From assembly GCA_948566455.1 (NCBI GenBank), contig CAOYQO010000006.1:62001-126000 (forward strand): DNA of 64,000 nt, in the 5' to 3' direction. The notes under the pieces are model-generated. The model saw only the letters and a program-made list of their open reading frames with translations, did not search any database and was not told the origin of the DNA. The position numbers and the translations under genes were made by a program. Shown in pieces: positions 44,408-53,000 of the stretch; position 1 is the first letter of the stretch, and each line of letters starts with the position of its first letter. This DNA comes from an uncultured Phocaeicola sp. (GTDB taxonomy: Bacteria > Bacteroidota > Bacteroidia > Bacteroidales > Bacteroidaceae).

Positions 44408-45754
44408 TTAGTGCTTAGCGACAAAACCCTTTGTTGTCCACTTCATGCTATACCAGCGTCGTACGAAGATGGCTCCCCGGATGTTTTCATCCAACAGGAA
44501 GGCAACCCACATACCACAGATGCCCCATTCCAAAGGAATACCGAAGATGTATCCCAGCCCGACGGCAACGCTCCACTGAACCACCAGTCCGACGTAAAAC
44601 GGGTAGTTGACGTCGCCGGCTGCACGCAGAGCGTTCGTGGCAAAAATATTGATAGGTCGTCCGATTTCGAGAATAACGTCAATGATGAGGATGGTGGTAC
44701 CCAGCCGGATGATCTCTTCGTTGGAGGTCAGCCAGTGGAAAATGGTGTTTCCGAAGACGGCCAGAACCGTGGAAAGTATGACGGTGATCATTACGGATTT
44801 CTTCATCACGTATTTTCCCATAAGGAAGGCAGCATGAGGTTTTCCCTCTCCGATGAGATGACCGATGCAGATGGCGCCTCCTTGTGCCATGGCAATGCTG
44901 AAGAGGTAGGCGAACATGATAATGTTGACGCAGTAGGTACGGGTGGCCAGTGCTTCGACGCCCAGCATATTGATGAAAAAGGTAATCACTACTTGCGATG
45001 AACTGTAAGAGAGTTGCTCTCCGGCAGAGGGCAGGCCTACTTTCATCAGGTTCTTCAGCTCGGGCCACGGGAATGGACGGAAATAAGCGACAGGGAAACG
45101 GTGGATATGTTTGCGGAACAGGATAATGAATAGTAGTACCATGGAAACTCCGCGGCTGAAAGCTGTGGAAATGGCAGCACCTTCTACACCAAGTTCCGGG
45201 AAGCCGAAGCGACCGAAGATAAGGGAGTAGTTACCTATGATATTAAGTATGTTGACAACGACGGTTACCAGCATTGGATAGATGGCTTTGTTTGCACTGC
45301 GTAGGGAAGCGGACAGGGTTAGGGAGATAGCTTGAAAGAAAGCGAAAGCACCCACGATGCGCATATAGTCCATACCGTCCGTCATCAGTTCGGGAGTGAG
45401 TCCCATGAGGCGTAGTATCGGTCCGGCACAGGAAAAAAGGAACAAGCTGACAGAGACGCCGATCACTATATTCACAAGGATGGATACGCCGACTACCTGG
45501 ACTACTTTCTTCTGCAGGCGTGCGCCGAGGTATTGGGAGCAAAGAACAGAGGTGCCAAGGTTGATAACCTCGAATATAAGGAAAGTAAGCATGATGATCT
45601 GGTTGACCACTCCTACGGCGGCAACGCTACTATCTGAGTGGCGGCTCAACATAATAGTATCTACAGCACCCAGCATCATGATGAGCAGGGTCTCTATAAA
45701 GATGGGGGCAGCGAGTTTGGCAAGTCGCTTTTTTAAGCTTTCCTGATGTATCAT
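44408..45754 (-). CDS. MATE-family efflux transporter
   Basis: 448 residues from ATG at 45754 (MIHQESLKKRL); a longer frame from 45835 overlaps the promoter and is rejected. Multiple membrane helices and the typical N-terminus PIFIETLLIMMLGAVDTIML near 20 (NorM-like, split here) place it in the MATE family. It exports cationic drugs or metabolites using an ion gradient. A promoter with an FNR-type box lies upstream, and the regulator gene is directly downstream, so the transporter is probably part of that regulon. Confidence 0.9.
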   Translation of the reverse strand: MIHQESLKKRLAKLAAPIFIETLLIMMLGAVDTIMLSRHSDSSVAAVGVVNQIIMLTFLIFEVINLGTSVLCSQYLGARLQKKVVQVVGVSILVNIVIGVSVSLFLFSCAGPILRLMGLTPELMTDGMDYMRIVGAFAFFQAISLTLSASLRSANKAIYPMLVTVVVNILNIIGNYSLIFGRFGFPELGVEGAAISTAFSRGVSMVLLFIILFRKHIHRFPVAYFRPFPWPELKNLMKVGLPSAGEQLSYSSSQVVITFFINMLGVEALATRTYCVNIIMFAYLFSIAMAQGGAICIGHLIGEGKPHAAFLMGKYVMKKSVMITVILSTVLAVFGNTIFHWLTSNEEIIRLGTTILIIDVILEIGRPINIFATNALRAAGDVNYPFYVGLVVQWSVAVGLGYIFGIPLEWGICGMWVAFLLDENIRGAIFVRRWYSMKWTTKGFVAKH

Positions 45755-45791
45755 TTCGTATGTGTTTGAAATCCGGTGATGAAAAATCGCG

Positions 45792-45835
45792 CAAAGGTAC
45801 GGAATGGGAAGAGAAAAGAGTTTGATATAGGTCAA
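45792..45835 (-). promoter_or_regulatory. MATE gene promoter with FNR-like box
   Basis: The minus strand -7 is TACCTTTG (45792-45799). TTGAT-ATAG-GTCAA (45822-45835) has one mismatch to the FNR box and lies 22 bp upstream of the -7 element, a position suited to activation. Confidence 0.6.
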
Positions 45836-45970
45836 ATATTAGTTCTTCGGGGTATATTCTGATACAGCATCATTAATACCTATATAAATTATTTTTTTAG
45901 TCTTTGCTTTTGACTTTTAACAGATTACACCTTTTCCTGAAAAAAGTCAGAAAAAAATATGATGGAAAGA

Positions 45971-46002
45971 TTTGCATAGTCCAAAAGTTTCCCATACATT
46001 TG
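45971..46002 (+). promoter_or_regulatory. tRNA operon promoter
   Basis: TTTG (45971-45974), 20-bp spacer, TACATTTG (45995-46002): a near-perfect Bacteroides sigma promoter. It lies 31 bp before tRNA-Ser. Confidence 0.8.
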
Positions 46003-46032
46003 CACCGCATTTGAGAAACAATGCAGGTTTAA

Positions 46033-46119
46033 GGAAGTGTGGGTGAGTGGCTGAAACCACCAGTTTGCTAAACTGACGTACGGGTAACTGTACCGGGGGT
46101 TCGAATCCCCCCGCTTCCG
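46033..46119 (+). tRNA. tRNA-Ser (GCT)
   Basis: Cloverleaf with a long variable arm as in serine tRNAs. The acceptor strands GGAAGTG and CGCTTCC pair with one G-U. The anticodon loop TTGCTAA gives GCT. The T arm is GGGGG-TTCGAAT-CCCCC. No CCA is encoded. Confidence 0.95.
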
Positions 46120-46128
46120 CAAACAGCC

Positions 46129-46200
46129 GGTGGATTCGTCTAACGGTTAGGACACATGCCTCTCACGCATGCAATACGAGTTCGATTCTCGTATCCACTA
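46129..46200 (+). tRNA. tRNA-Glu (CTC)
   Basis: The acceptor GGTGGAT pairs with ATCCACT. The anticodon stem CATGC/GCATG has loop CTCTCAC, giving CTC. The T arm is ACGAG-TTCGATT-CTCGT. It lies 9 bp after tRNA-Ser, so both are cotranscribed. Confidence 0.95.
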
Positions 46201-46213
46201 CGGAAAATTTAAT

Positions 46214-46286
46214 GCACTCTTAGCTCAGCTGGTAGAGCAATTGACTCTTAATCAATGGGTCCAGGGTTCGAGTCCCTGAGGGTGTA
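46214..46286 (+). tRNA. tRNA-Lys (CTT)
   Basis: The acceptor GCACTCT pairs with AGGGTGT with G-U pairs. Anticodon loop CTCTTAA gives CTT. The T arm is CAGGG-TTCGAGT-CCCTG. It is the last gene of the three-tRNA operon. Confidence 0.95.
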
Positions 46287-46294
46287 CAAGGAAT

Positions 46295-46327
46295 AAAGCG
46301 GTCATCAAATAGATGACCGCTTTTTTT
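46295..46327 (+). terminator. terminator of the tRNA operon
   Basis: A 9-bp stem GCGGTCATC/GATGACCGC with a 5-nt loop is followed by seven T. Confidence 0.9.
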
Positions 46328-46361
46328 ATGCAATTATTCCTTTTCTCCGGGAAATACTTCC

Positions 46362-46369
46362 TATCTTTG
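46362..46369 (+). promoter_or_regulatory. -7 element for the AspT/YidE-type transporter
   Basis: TATCTTTG, full consensus, 29 bp before the TTG start codon. Confidence 0.6.
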
Positions 46370-46398
46370 CGGACTGAAATCAATAAAACGTAAAAACA

Positions 46399-48063
46399 TT
46401 GGATTGGTTATACAGTTTATTCATTGAACACTCCGCCCTACAGGCGGTTGTGGTGCTCTCGCTGATCTCTGCTATTGGTTTGGGGCTGGGAAAGATACAT
46501 ATCTGCGGTATATCGTTGGGAGTGACGTTCGTGTTCTTTGCAGGTATCCTTGCCGGGCATTTCGGATTGTCTATAGACCCGCAGATGCTGAACTATGCGG
46601 AGAGCTTCGGCTTGGTGATATTCGTATATGCACTGGGACTGCAGGTCGGTCCTGGCTTCTTCAGTTCGTTCCGCACAGGCGGTGTACAATTGAATATGCT
46701 GGCAGTAGGCGTGGTGTTGATCGGTACGCTGATGACACTGCTGGGAAGTTATGGGTTGGGAGTCTCTCTGCCGGATATGGTAGGTATCCTTTGCGGAGCA
46801 ACAACGAATACACCGGCTCTGGGGGCTGCACAGCAAACGCTGAAACAGATGGGAATCGAAGCGAATACTCCAGCTCTGGGGTGTGCGGTGGCATATCCGA
46901 TAGGAGTAGTGGGAGTTATTCTCGGTATTCTGATGATACGTAAGGCGCTGGTACGTAAGGCTGATTTGGAAGTCAAGGAGAAAGACGATGTGAATAAACC
47001 CTATATTGTTGCATTCCAGGTGCACAATCCGGCAATCTTTAATATGAGTGTGAAGGATATAGCTCAGTTGAGTTATCCTAAGTTTGTGATCTCCCGTTTG
47101 TGGCGGGATGGGAATGTCAGCATCCCCACTTCTGAAAAAGTGATTAAAGAAGGCGACCGCTTGCTTGTTATCACTTCAGAAAGAAATGTTCCTGCCTTGA
47201 CTGTATTGTTCGGTGAGCAAGAAAACACGGACTGGAACAAGGAAGATATTGACTGGAATGCCATTGATAGCCAGTTGATCTCCCAGCGTATCGTGGTGAC
47301 ACGTCCGGAACTGAATGGAAAGAAACTCGGTTCACTCCATTTACGTAATCATTATGGTATCAATATCAGTCGCGTCTATCGTAGCGGGGTGCTGCTGCTG
47401 GCTACGGCGGAACTTACCTTGCAATTGGGCGACCGGTTGACGGTAGTGGGGGAGGCCGCTGCTATACAAAATGTGGAAAGAGTTTTGGGAAATGCAGTGA
47501 AGAGCTTGAAGGAACCTAATCTGGTGGCTGTATTCGTGGGTATTGTCCTTGGCCTTGCTTTGGGAGCGATACCTATTGCCATACCCGGTGTCAGTACTCC
47601 TGTAAAGCTGGGCCTGGCGGGAGGACCGATTATCGTGGGTATCCTTATCGGTACTTTCGGACCACGCATGCATATGGTGACTTATACAACCCGTAGCGCA
47701 AACCTGATGCTACGTGCCTTGGGCTTGTCACTCTACCTGGCCTGTCTGGGACTGGATGCGGGAGCTCATTTCTTTGATACGGTATTCCGTCCGGAAGGGT
47801 TGTTGTGGATAGCTATCGGCTGTGCACTAACCGTGGTTCCTGTGTTGATAATGGGAGTCATTGCTTTCCGTTGGATGAAAGTCGATTTCGGTTCGGTAGC
47901 CGGAATGCTGTGCGGAAGTATGGCGAATCCAATGGCTTTGAATTATGTTAATGATACCATTCCCGGTGATAATCCTTCAGTTTCTTATGCTACGGTTTAT
48001 CCCTTGTGCATGTTCCTGCGTGTGATTATCGCCCAAGTGCTGCTGATGTTCTTTTTAAGTTGA
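46399..48063 (+). CDS. AspT/YidE-YbjL-type transporter with two RCK_C domains
   Basis: 554 residues from a TTG start (MDWLYSLFIEHSALQ); no nearby ATG preserves the first helix. Two membrane halves of the AspT/YidE duplication family (residues 1-190 and 385-554) flank a cytoplasmic section with two TrkA_C/RCK_C domains (about 205-375; SEKVIKEGDRLLVIT and LQLGDRLTVVGE). AspT exchanges aspartate and alanine in some bacteria; most relatives are uncharacterised. It probably carries a small carboxylate. Transcribed from its own promoter after the tRNA operon. Confidence 0.88.
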   Translation: MDWLYSLFIEHSALQAVVVLSLISAIGLGLGKIHICGISLGVTFVFFAGILAGHFGLSIDPQMLNYAESFGLVIFVYALGLQVGPGFFSSFRTGGVQLNMLAVGVVLIGTLMTLLGSYGLGVSLPDMVGILCGATTNTPALGAAQQTLKQMGIEANTPALGCAVAYPIGVVGVILGILMIRKALVRKADLEVKEKDDVNKPYIVAFQVHNPAIFNMSVKDIAQLSYPKFVISRLWRDGNVSIPTSEKVIKEGDRLLVITSERNVPALTVLFGEQENTDWNKEDIDWNAIDSQLISQRIVVTRPELNGKKLGSLHLRNHYGINISRVYRSGVLLLATAELTLQLGDRLTVVGEAAAIQNVERVLGNAVKSLKEPNLVAVFVGIVLGLALGAIPIAIPGVSTPVKLGLAGGPIIVGILIGTFGPRMHMVTYTTRSANLMLRALGLSLYLACLGLDAGAHFFDTVFRPEGLLWIAIGCALTVVPVLIMGVIAFRWMKVDFGSVAGMLCGSMANPMALNYVNDTIPGDNPSVSYATVYPLCMFLRVIIAQVLLMFFLS

Positions 48064-48065
48064 GA

Positions 48066-48169
48066 GTTGAGGTTTGGGAACGTAAAGTTGAGGATTAGGA
48101 ACGTAGAGTTGAGGTTTGAAATGAAGACACAAGCCCATATATAATTTGTAATTTGTAAATTGTAATTAG
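48066..48169 (+). repeat. two heptanucleotide-periodic tracts before fbp
   Basis: At 48066-48120 the triple gttgagg/tttggga/acgtaaa repeats with a 21-bp period about 2.6 times. At 48142-48169 four 7-bp units taatttg, taatttg, taaattg and taattag follow. The gap between the transporter and fbp is mostly this repeat material; no clear -7 element was found in it. Confidence 0.6.
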
Positions 48170-48174
48170 ATATC

Positions 48175-50160
48175 ATGAGTAATATTACCCCTGAAAGCAT
48201 CATGAGCGACTTGCGTTATTTGCAGTTGCTGTCACGCAGTTTTCCGACGATTGCGGATGCCAGTACAGAAATTATTAACCTGGAAGCCATTCTGAACCTC
48301 CCGAAAGGGACAGAGCATTTCCTGACCGATATTCATGGTGAATATGAAGCTTTTCAACATGTGTTGAAGAATGCTTCGGGAGCGGTGAAACGGAAAGTGA
48401 ATGAAATCTTCGGGCATACATTGCGTGAGAGTGAGAAGAAAGAAATATGTACTCTGATTTATTATCCCGAAGAAAAGTTACAGTTGATTAAAGAGCAGGA
48501 AGCCGATCTGGATGACTGGTATCTGATTACACTGAATCAATTGGTGAAGGTATGCCAGAATGTTTCTTCCAAATATACACGCTCTAAAGTGCGTAAGGCA
48601 CTTCCGGCTGAATTCTCGTACATTATTCAGGAGTTGCTGCATGAATCGAGCGTAGAGCCAAACAAGCATGCCTATATCAATGTAATTATCAGTACTATCA
48701 TTTCCACCAAGCGTTCGGATGATTTCATCATTGCAATGTGTAATCTCATTCAGAGGTTAACAATTGACTCTCTGCATATTGTAGGTGATATTTACGACCG
48801 TGGCCCGGGAGCACACATCATTATGGATACACTTTGTGATTATCACAATTTTGATATTCAATGGGGAAATCATGATATTCTGTGGATGGGAGCAGCTTCT
48901 GGTAATGATGCCTGTATTGCCAATGTGATCCGTATGTCGATGCGTTATGCCAACCTGGCTACACTGGAGGACGGATATGGTATCAACCTGTTGCCACTTG
49001 CCACATTTGCCATGGATACGTATGCGGATGATCCCTGCACAATCTTCGCTCCGAAGATGAACTTTGCAGACGGTAATTATAATGAGAAGACTTTACGGTT
49101 AATTACGCAGATGCATAAGGCGATTACGGTGATACAGTTCAAGCTGGAAGCAGAGATTATAGACCGTCGTCCGGAGTTCGGTATGCAGAACCGGAAGTTA
49201 CTGGATAAGATTGATTTTGAGAGAGGCGTCTTTGTATACGAGGGAAAGGAATATCCATTGCGTGACACAAACTTCCCGACCATAGATCCGGCTGATCCAT
49301 ATCGTCTGTCTGATGAGGAACGGGAGCTGATGGATAAAATCCATGCTTCGTTCATGAATAGTGAGAAGTTGAAGAAGCATATGCGTTGCCTGTTTACATA
49401 TGGAGGAATGTATCTGGTTTGTAACAGTAATTTGCTGTACCATGCTTCTATGCCTTTGAATGAGGATGGTAGTTTCAAACATGTCCGCATTGGAAAGAAG
49501 GAGTATTGGGGCAGGAAATTATTGTGTAAGACAGACCAGTTGATCCGTACGGCTTACTTCGATGAAGACGGTACGGAGGAGAAGAGTTTTGCATTGGATT
49601 ATGTGTGGTATATGTGGTGTGGCCCGGATGCTCCATCGTTTGACAAAGATAAGATGGCGACTTTTGAACGCTATTTCATTGAAGACAAAGATTTGTCCAA
49701 GGAGACGAAAGGATATTATTATACTCTGCGTAACCGTGCTGATATTTGTGAACGCATTCTTGCGGAGTTTGAGGTTACAGGACCTCATTCACACATTATT
49801 AATGGTCATGTGCCCGTGAAGATTATTAAGGGTGAGAAACCGATAAAGGCGGATGGCAAGTTGCTGGTGATTGATGGTGGGTTTTCTAAGGCATATCAGC
49901 CGGAAACCGGTATTGCCGGATATACATTGGTGTATCATTCGCATGGCTTGCAGTTAGTGCAACACGAACCGTTTCAAAGCCGCCAGAAAGCTATAGAAGA
50001 GGGGCAGGATATCAAGTCTAATACCTTTGTCGTAGAGTTCAATTCACAACGTATGATGGTGAAAGATACGGATAAAGGAAAAGTACTGGTGACGCAGATA
50101 CAAGACTTGAAGAAACTATTGGTGGCGTATAGGACGGGCTTTATAAAGGAGAAGAATTAG
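48175..50160 (+). CDS. fbp: class 3 fructose-1,6-bisphosphatase
   Basis: 661 residues, the normal size for the class III enzyme of Firmicutes and Bacteroidetes. Phosphoesterase motifs are LTDIHGEYEAF near 48, VGDIYDRGPGAHI near 205 and WGNHDILWMGA near 235, with a later NGHVPVKIIKGEKP near 545. It removes the 1-phosphate of fructose-1,6-bisphosphate for gluconeogenesis in the cytoplasm. Its stop codon overlaps the stop of the convergent gene by 4 bp, leaving no room for a separate terminator. Confidence 0.95.
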   Translation: MSNITPESIMSDLRYLQLLSRSFPTIADASTEIINLEAILNLPKGTEHFLTDIHGEYEAFQHVLKNASGAVKRKVNEIFGHTLRESEKKEICTLIYYPEEKLQLIKEQEADLDDWYLITLNQLVKVCQNVSSKYTRSKVRKALPAEFSYIIQELLHESSVEPNKHAYINVIISTIISTKRSDDFIIAMCNLIQRLTIDSLHIVGDIYDRGPGAHIIMDTLCDYHNFDIQWGNHDILWMGAASGNDACIANVIRMSMRYANLATLEDGYGINLLPLATFAMDTYADDPCTIFAPKMNFADGNYNEKTLRLITQMHKAITVIQFKLEAEIIDRRPEFGMQNRKLLDKIDFERGVFVYEGKEYPLRDTNFPTIDPADPYRLSDEERELMDKIHASFMNSEKLKKHMRCLFTYGGMYLVCNSNLLYHASMPLNEDGSFKHVRIGKKEYWGRKLLCKTDQLIRTAYFDEDGTEEKSFALDYVWYMWCGPDAPSFDKDKMATFERYFIEDKDLSKETKGYYYTLRNRADICERILAEFEVTGPHSHIINGHVPVKIIKGEKPIKADGKLLVIDGGFSKAYQPETGIAGYTLVYHSHGLQLVQHEPFQSRQKAIEEGQDIKSNTFVVEFNSQRMMVKDTDKGKVLVTQIQDLKKLLVAYRTGFIKEKN

Positions 50161-51395
50161 TATTTAAATAACACTACTCCTCCTTCCACAATCACCCCCT
50201 TATCATAAGTGCCCCCTTTGGTGTAGTAACGGCTGCTACCATAACCACCTGTTACGAATACACCTAAGCGGTCATTTAGACGGTATTCCAGATTGACACG
50301 TGCCTGGAGAGCGTAAAGGCGTGCAGGGAAGCCATAGTCTTTGTTCTTGAAGTTTTCGATGTGCTGGAAGCCCAGGTCACCGCTGATAAATAATTGCTTA
50401 TATAGGGGAAGCTCAAGACCTGCACGATAGAAGAGAGAGGCTGAAAACTTATCGCTGAAATCCAGATAGTGCGTACCACCGCCTAAGATGGTATAGAACA
50501 GATTGTTCTTGAAGCGAGCACCTACATTCAGTTTTGTAGCATTGCCTCCGAAAAGCATTAACTGCACTTTAGTATCCGGATTGGCATTGACCAGACCTAA
50601 CTGGAAACCGTCGAAACTATTCTTATAATAGTTGACTAATCCAATCTGTACGCCTTTTCCTTTTCCGGCAAAATTGAAAGGGGCAACTTGTGCTCCTGTG
50701 AAGTGTTCACCTACCACATTACCCAGACCGGATATCTGTAAACCTTGCATGTTTTCTCCTGTGATGTTACCCAAACCGCTGATTTGTACGCCTCGCAGAT
50801 TTTCGCCTACAATGTTCAGCAAGCCGGAAGCGGTGATACCAATGAAATCTTCGCCTGAAATGTTGGCTAATCCTGCAATATGTGCTCCCGAAGAATTCTC
50901 TCCGGCAATGTTCAGCAAGCCACCAATGAGAACACCACTGGCATTGTCTCCTACAATATTGGTAAGTCCGGAGAATATAACACCTTGTGCATGATTTCCT
51001 GTGATACCGACTAAACCGGACAAGGATACACCACAGAGATTATCTCCGTTCACATTACTGATACCTGCTATCTGAACACCACACATGCTGCCTCCTACCA
51101 GGTTGGCAAGACCTGTAACCTGTACACCGTTCATGTCACGGTATACCACACTACCCAGTAGATTGATACCCACGCCGTTCAGACGGTTCATAGAAGAGAA
51201 TAGGCCGAGGTTGAAACAAGTACTTCCTACAGTATCAGTCTGTTGTGTGGACATATTCTTCCACAGGGAGAGATTGATGCCGACAGGTTCTCTGTTTTTC
51301 TTGGTTGTTTCAGTCGATTTGTTGTCTGTAGTCTGTGCAGAAAGTGTTCCTGCAACCATCAGTAATGCAATAATAGATGGAAATAATCTTCTCAT
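50157..51395 (-). CDS. outer-membrane protein with nine 16-residue tandem repeats
   Basis: 412 residues. A signal peptide (MRRLFPSIIALLMVAGTLSAQ) is followed from about residue 90 by nine consecutive 16-residue units of the form G-[VA]-x-[IL]-x-G-[LI]-x-N-[IV]-x-G-[ED]-N. A C-terminal region of about 150 residues looks like a small beta-barrel ending in FKY. It resembles LA_2272-type surface-repeat proteins; the repeats could form a solenoid. It starts 5 bp after the sulfatase stop, so both are probably one operon. Function unknown. Confidence 0.8.
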   Translation of the reverse strand: MRRLFPSIIALLMVAGTLSAQTTDNKSTETTKKNREPVGINLSLWKNMSTQQTDTVGSTCFNLGLFSSMNRLNGVGINLLGSVVYRDMNGVQVTGLANLVGGSMCGVQIAGISNVNGDNLCGVSLSGLVGITGNHAQGVIFSGLTNIVGDNASGVLIGGLLNIAGENSSGAHIAGLANISGEDFIGITASGLLNIVGENLRGVQISGLGNITGENMQGLQISGLGNVVGEHFTGAQVAPFNFAGKGKGVQIGLVNYYKNSFDGFQLGLVNANPDTKVQLMLFGGNATKLNVGARFKNNLFYTILGGGTHYLDFSDKFSASLFYRAGLELPLYKQLFISGDLGFQHIENFKNKDYGFPARLYALQARVNLEYRLNDRLGVFVTGGYGSSRYYTKGGTYDKGVIVEGGVVLFKY

Positions 51396-51400
51396 TGATT

Positions 51401-52957
51401 TTAATCTTTAATTTCATCCGGCCAGGGCGCTAAGTTACCGGTTGCACGGAGCGTAGGACGCTGTGCATCTACCGACCGAAGGTAGTTACTTAATTTCTGT
51501 GCTAATTTCTTTACAATGCGTGGGTTTTCCATTGCCACGTCGTTTTTCTCGCTGATATCAGCGGGGATATTGAATAGTTCACGCTTACCGTCTACAAAGT
51601 AGTAGACGAGTTTCCAGTCACCGGAACGAATGGAGCAAGTTGCTCCGATACCCGGCCCCGAAGGTCCCCAGCTATGAGGATAGTGCCAATAGATATCGCG
51701 GTCTTTTACCTTCCCTTTTCCCGTTAGCAATGGCATGAAGCTGATGCCGTCCCGTTGTTGTACGGTGGTATATTCTTGAATACCTGCTATTTCGAGGATG
51801 GTCGGATAAAAGTCTTCAATCATAAGATAATCTCCGCATTTCGTATCGGGAGCCACTACACCAGGCCAGCTTACGATCATTGGTTCGCGGATACCTCCTT
51901 CATAGGCGGAACCTTTTCCACTGTTGAGTGGGTAGTTCTGAGTATGGAGTTCTCCGGCGCGGGTATGTGCGGCCAGTCCGCCATTGTCGGACATGAAAAG
52001 GATTACAGTATTGTCTGTTAGCTGGTTACGTTCCAGATAATCCATCAGGTCTCCCAAGCTCTTGTCCATGCTTTCGATGAGGGTGGCATAAGCTGCTTCT
52101 ACGGGAGGAAGCCCTTTATCCAGATATTTCTGGTAAAAACGATAATCGGGTTGTATGGGAGTATGAATGGCATAATGAGCCATGTATAGGAAAAATGGTT
52201 TATCCTTTTGCTGTGCCTTATCCAAAGCTTTCATAGCCTCTAATGTAAGTGCTTCGCTGAGGAAAGTATCCGTGCCATGATATTGCTCCAATCCGGGAAC
52301 GGCAGCTAACGGACTTTTGCCATCCGGCTTATTCCCAAAATTATTTTTGCCGTAATAACTGGCAGGTGATCCGGCTGCATGTCCGGCTATATTCACTTCG
52401 AATCCCATTGTCAGCGGATCGGCTCCAGGTGTATCATTTGCTCCGAAATGGGCTTTACCGCAATGTATGGTCTGGTAACCGTTATCTTTAAGTACCTGTG
52501 CCAACGTAGTCACTTGGGTAGTACGTTCAATTCCCGGTTCCTGGCAAATGCCGTTTACATTCCATTCGGGATAGGTCATTACTGAGTCGGGTTGTTCGTG
52601 AGTGGTATTTTTACGTAATGTCCAACTGGTTACGCGATGGCGGGCTGCATTCATTCCTGTGAAAAGGCTGACACGGGTAGGGGAACTGATACTGCAGGCA
52701 TACGCTTGTGTGAACATCTTGCCTTGTGTTGCCAGACGTTCCATGTTCGGTGTATGGTAGGTGTCGTTGTAGTGTGTCCGTTGAGTCCAGAAGGGCAGAG
52801 AAGTATCCTGCCATCCCATGTCATCAACCAGAAACAAAACAATGTTCGGACGTTGCTTTTCTTTCGGCACACCTTTTTCCGGAGATGCTGCAATCGCTTC
52901 TCCTGCCATGCCCCACATTGGAATCATGGCAGCCGATATTAATAATTCGCTTTTCAT
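51401..52957 (-). CDS. secreted serine-type sulfatase (S1 family)
   Basis: 518 residues from ATG at 52957, which gives a signal peptide (MKSELLISAAMIPMWG); longer starts at 53059 add charged sequence and are rejected. VLFLVDDMGWQD near 42 holds the metal-binding Asp pair. The maturation signature SSPTRVSLFTG near 90 carries Ser at the formylglycine position, as in anaerobic sulfatases matured by anSME. Substrate could be sulfated mucin or glycosaminoglycan; subfamily not set. It is cotranscribed with the repeat protein downstream. No SusC/D pair is next to it. Confidence 0.9.
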   Translation of the reverse strand: MKSELLISAAMIPMWGMAGEAIAASPEKGVPKEKQRPNIVLFLVDDMGWQDTSLPFWTQRTHYNDTYHTPNMERLATQGKMFTQAYACSISSPTRVSLFTGMNAARHRVTSWTLRKNTTHEQPDSVMTYPEWNVNGICQEPGIERTTQVTTLAQVLKDNGYQTIHCGKAHFGANDTPGADPLTMGFEVNIAGHAAGSPASYYGKNNFGNKPDGKSPLAAVPGLEQYHGTDTFLSEALTLEAMKALDKAQQKDKPFFLYMAHYAIHTPIQPDYRFYQKYLDKGLPPVEAAYATLIESMDKSLGDLMDYLERNQLTDNTVILFMSDNGGLAAHTRAGELHTQNYPLNSGKGSAYEGGIREPMIVSWPGVVAPDTKCGDYLMIEDFYPTILEIAGIQEYTTVQQRDGISFMPLLTGKGKVKDRDIYWHYPHSWGPSGPGIGATCSIRSGDWKLVYYFVDGKRELFNIPADISEKNDVAMENPRIVKKLAQKLSNYLRSVDAQRPTLRATGNLAPWPDEIKD

Positions 52958-53000
52958 TTGAGATAATACTTTAATAAAGGTTAGTCGGTTAATTACAATC

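Noticed and set aside
44411..45001. 196-codon plus-strand frame within the MATE gene
   Set aside because: Overlaps the MATE transporter, which has clear helices and a promoter; the plus frame is low-complexity and polar.
45755..45835. N-terminal extension of the MATE transporter
   Set aside because: The extension covers the promoter and FNR-like box; the ATG at 45754 gives the usual MATE start.
50632..50994. Pro/Thr-rich 120-codon plus frame and possible CRISPR-like 48-bp repeats
   Set aside because: The regularity comes from the 16-residue protein repeats on the minus strand; units diverge too much and lack spacers, so this is not a CRISPR array.
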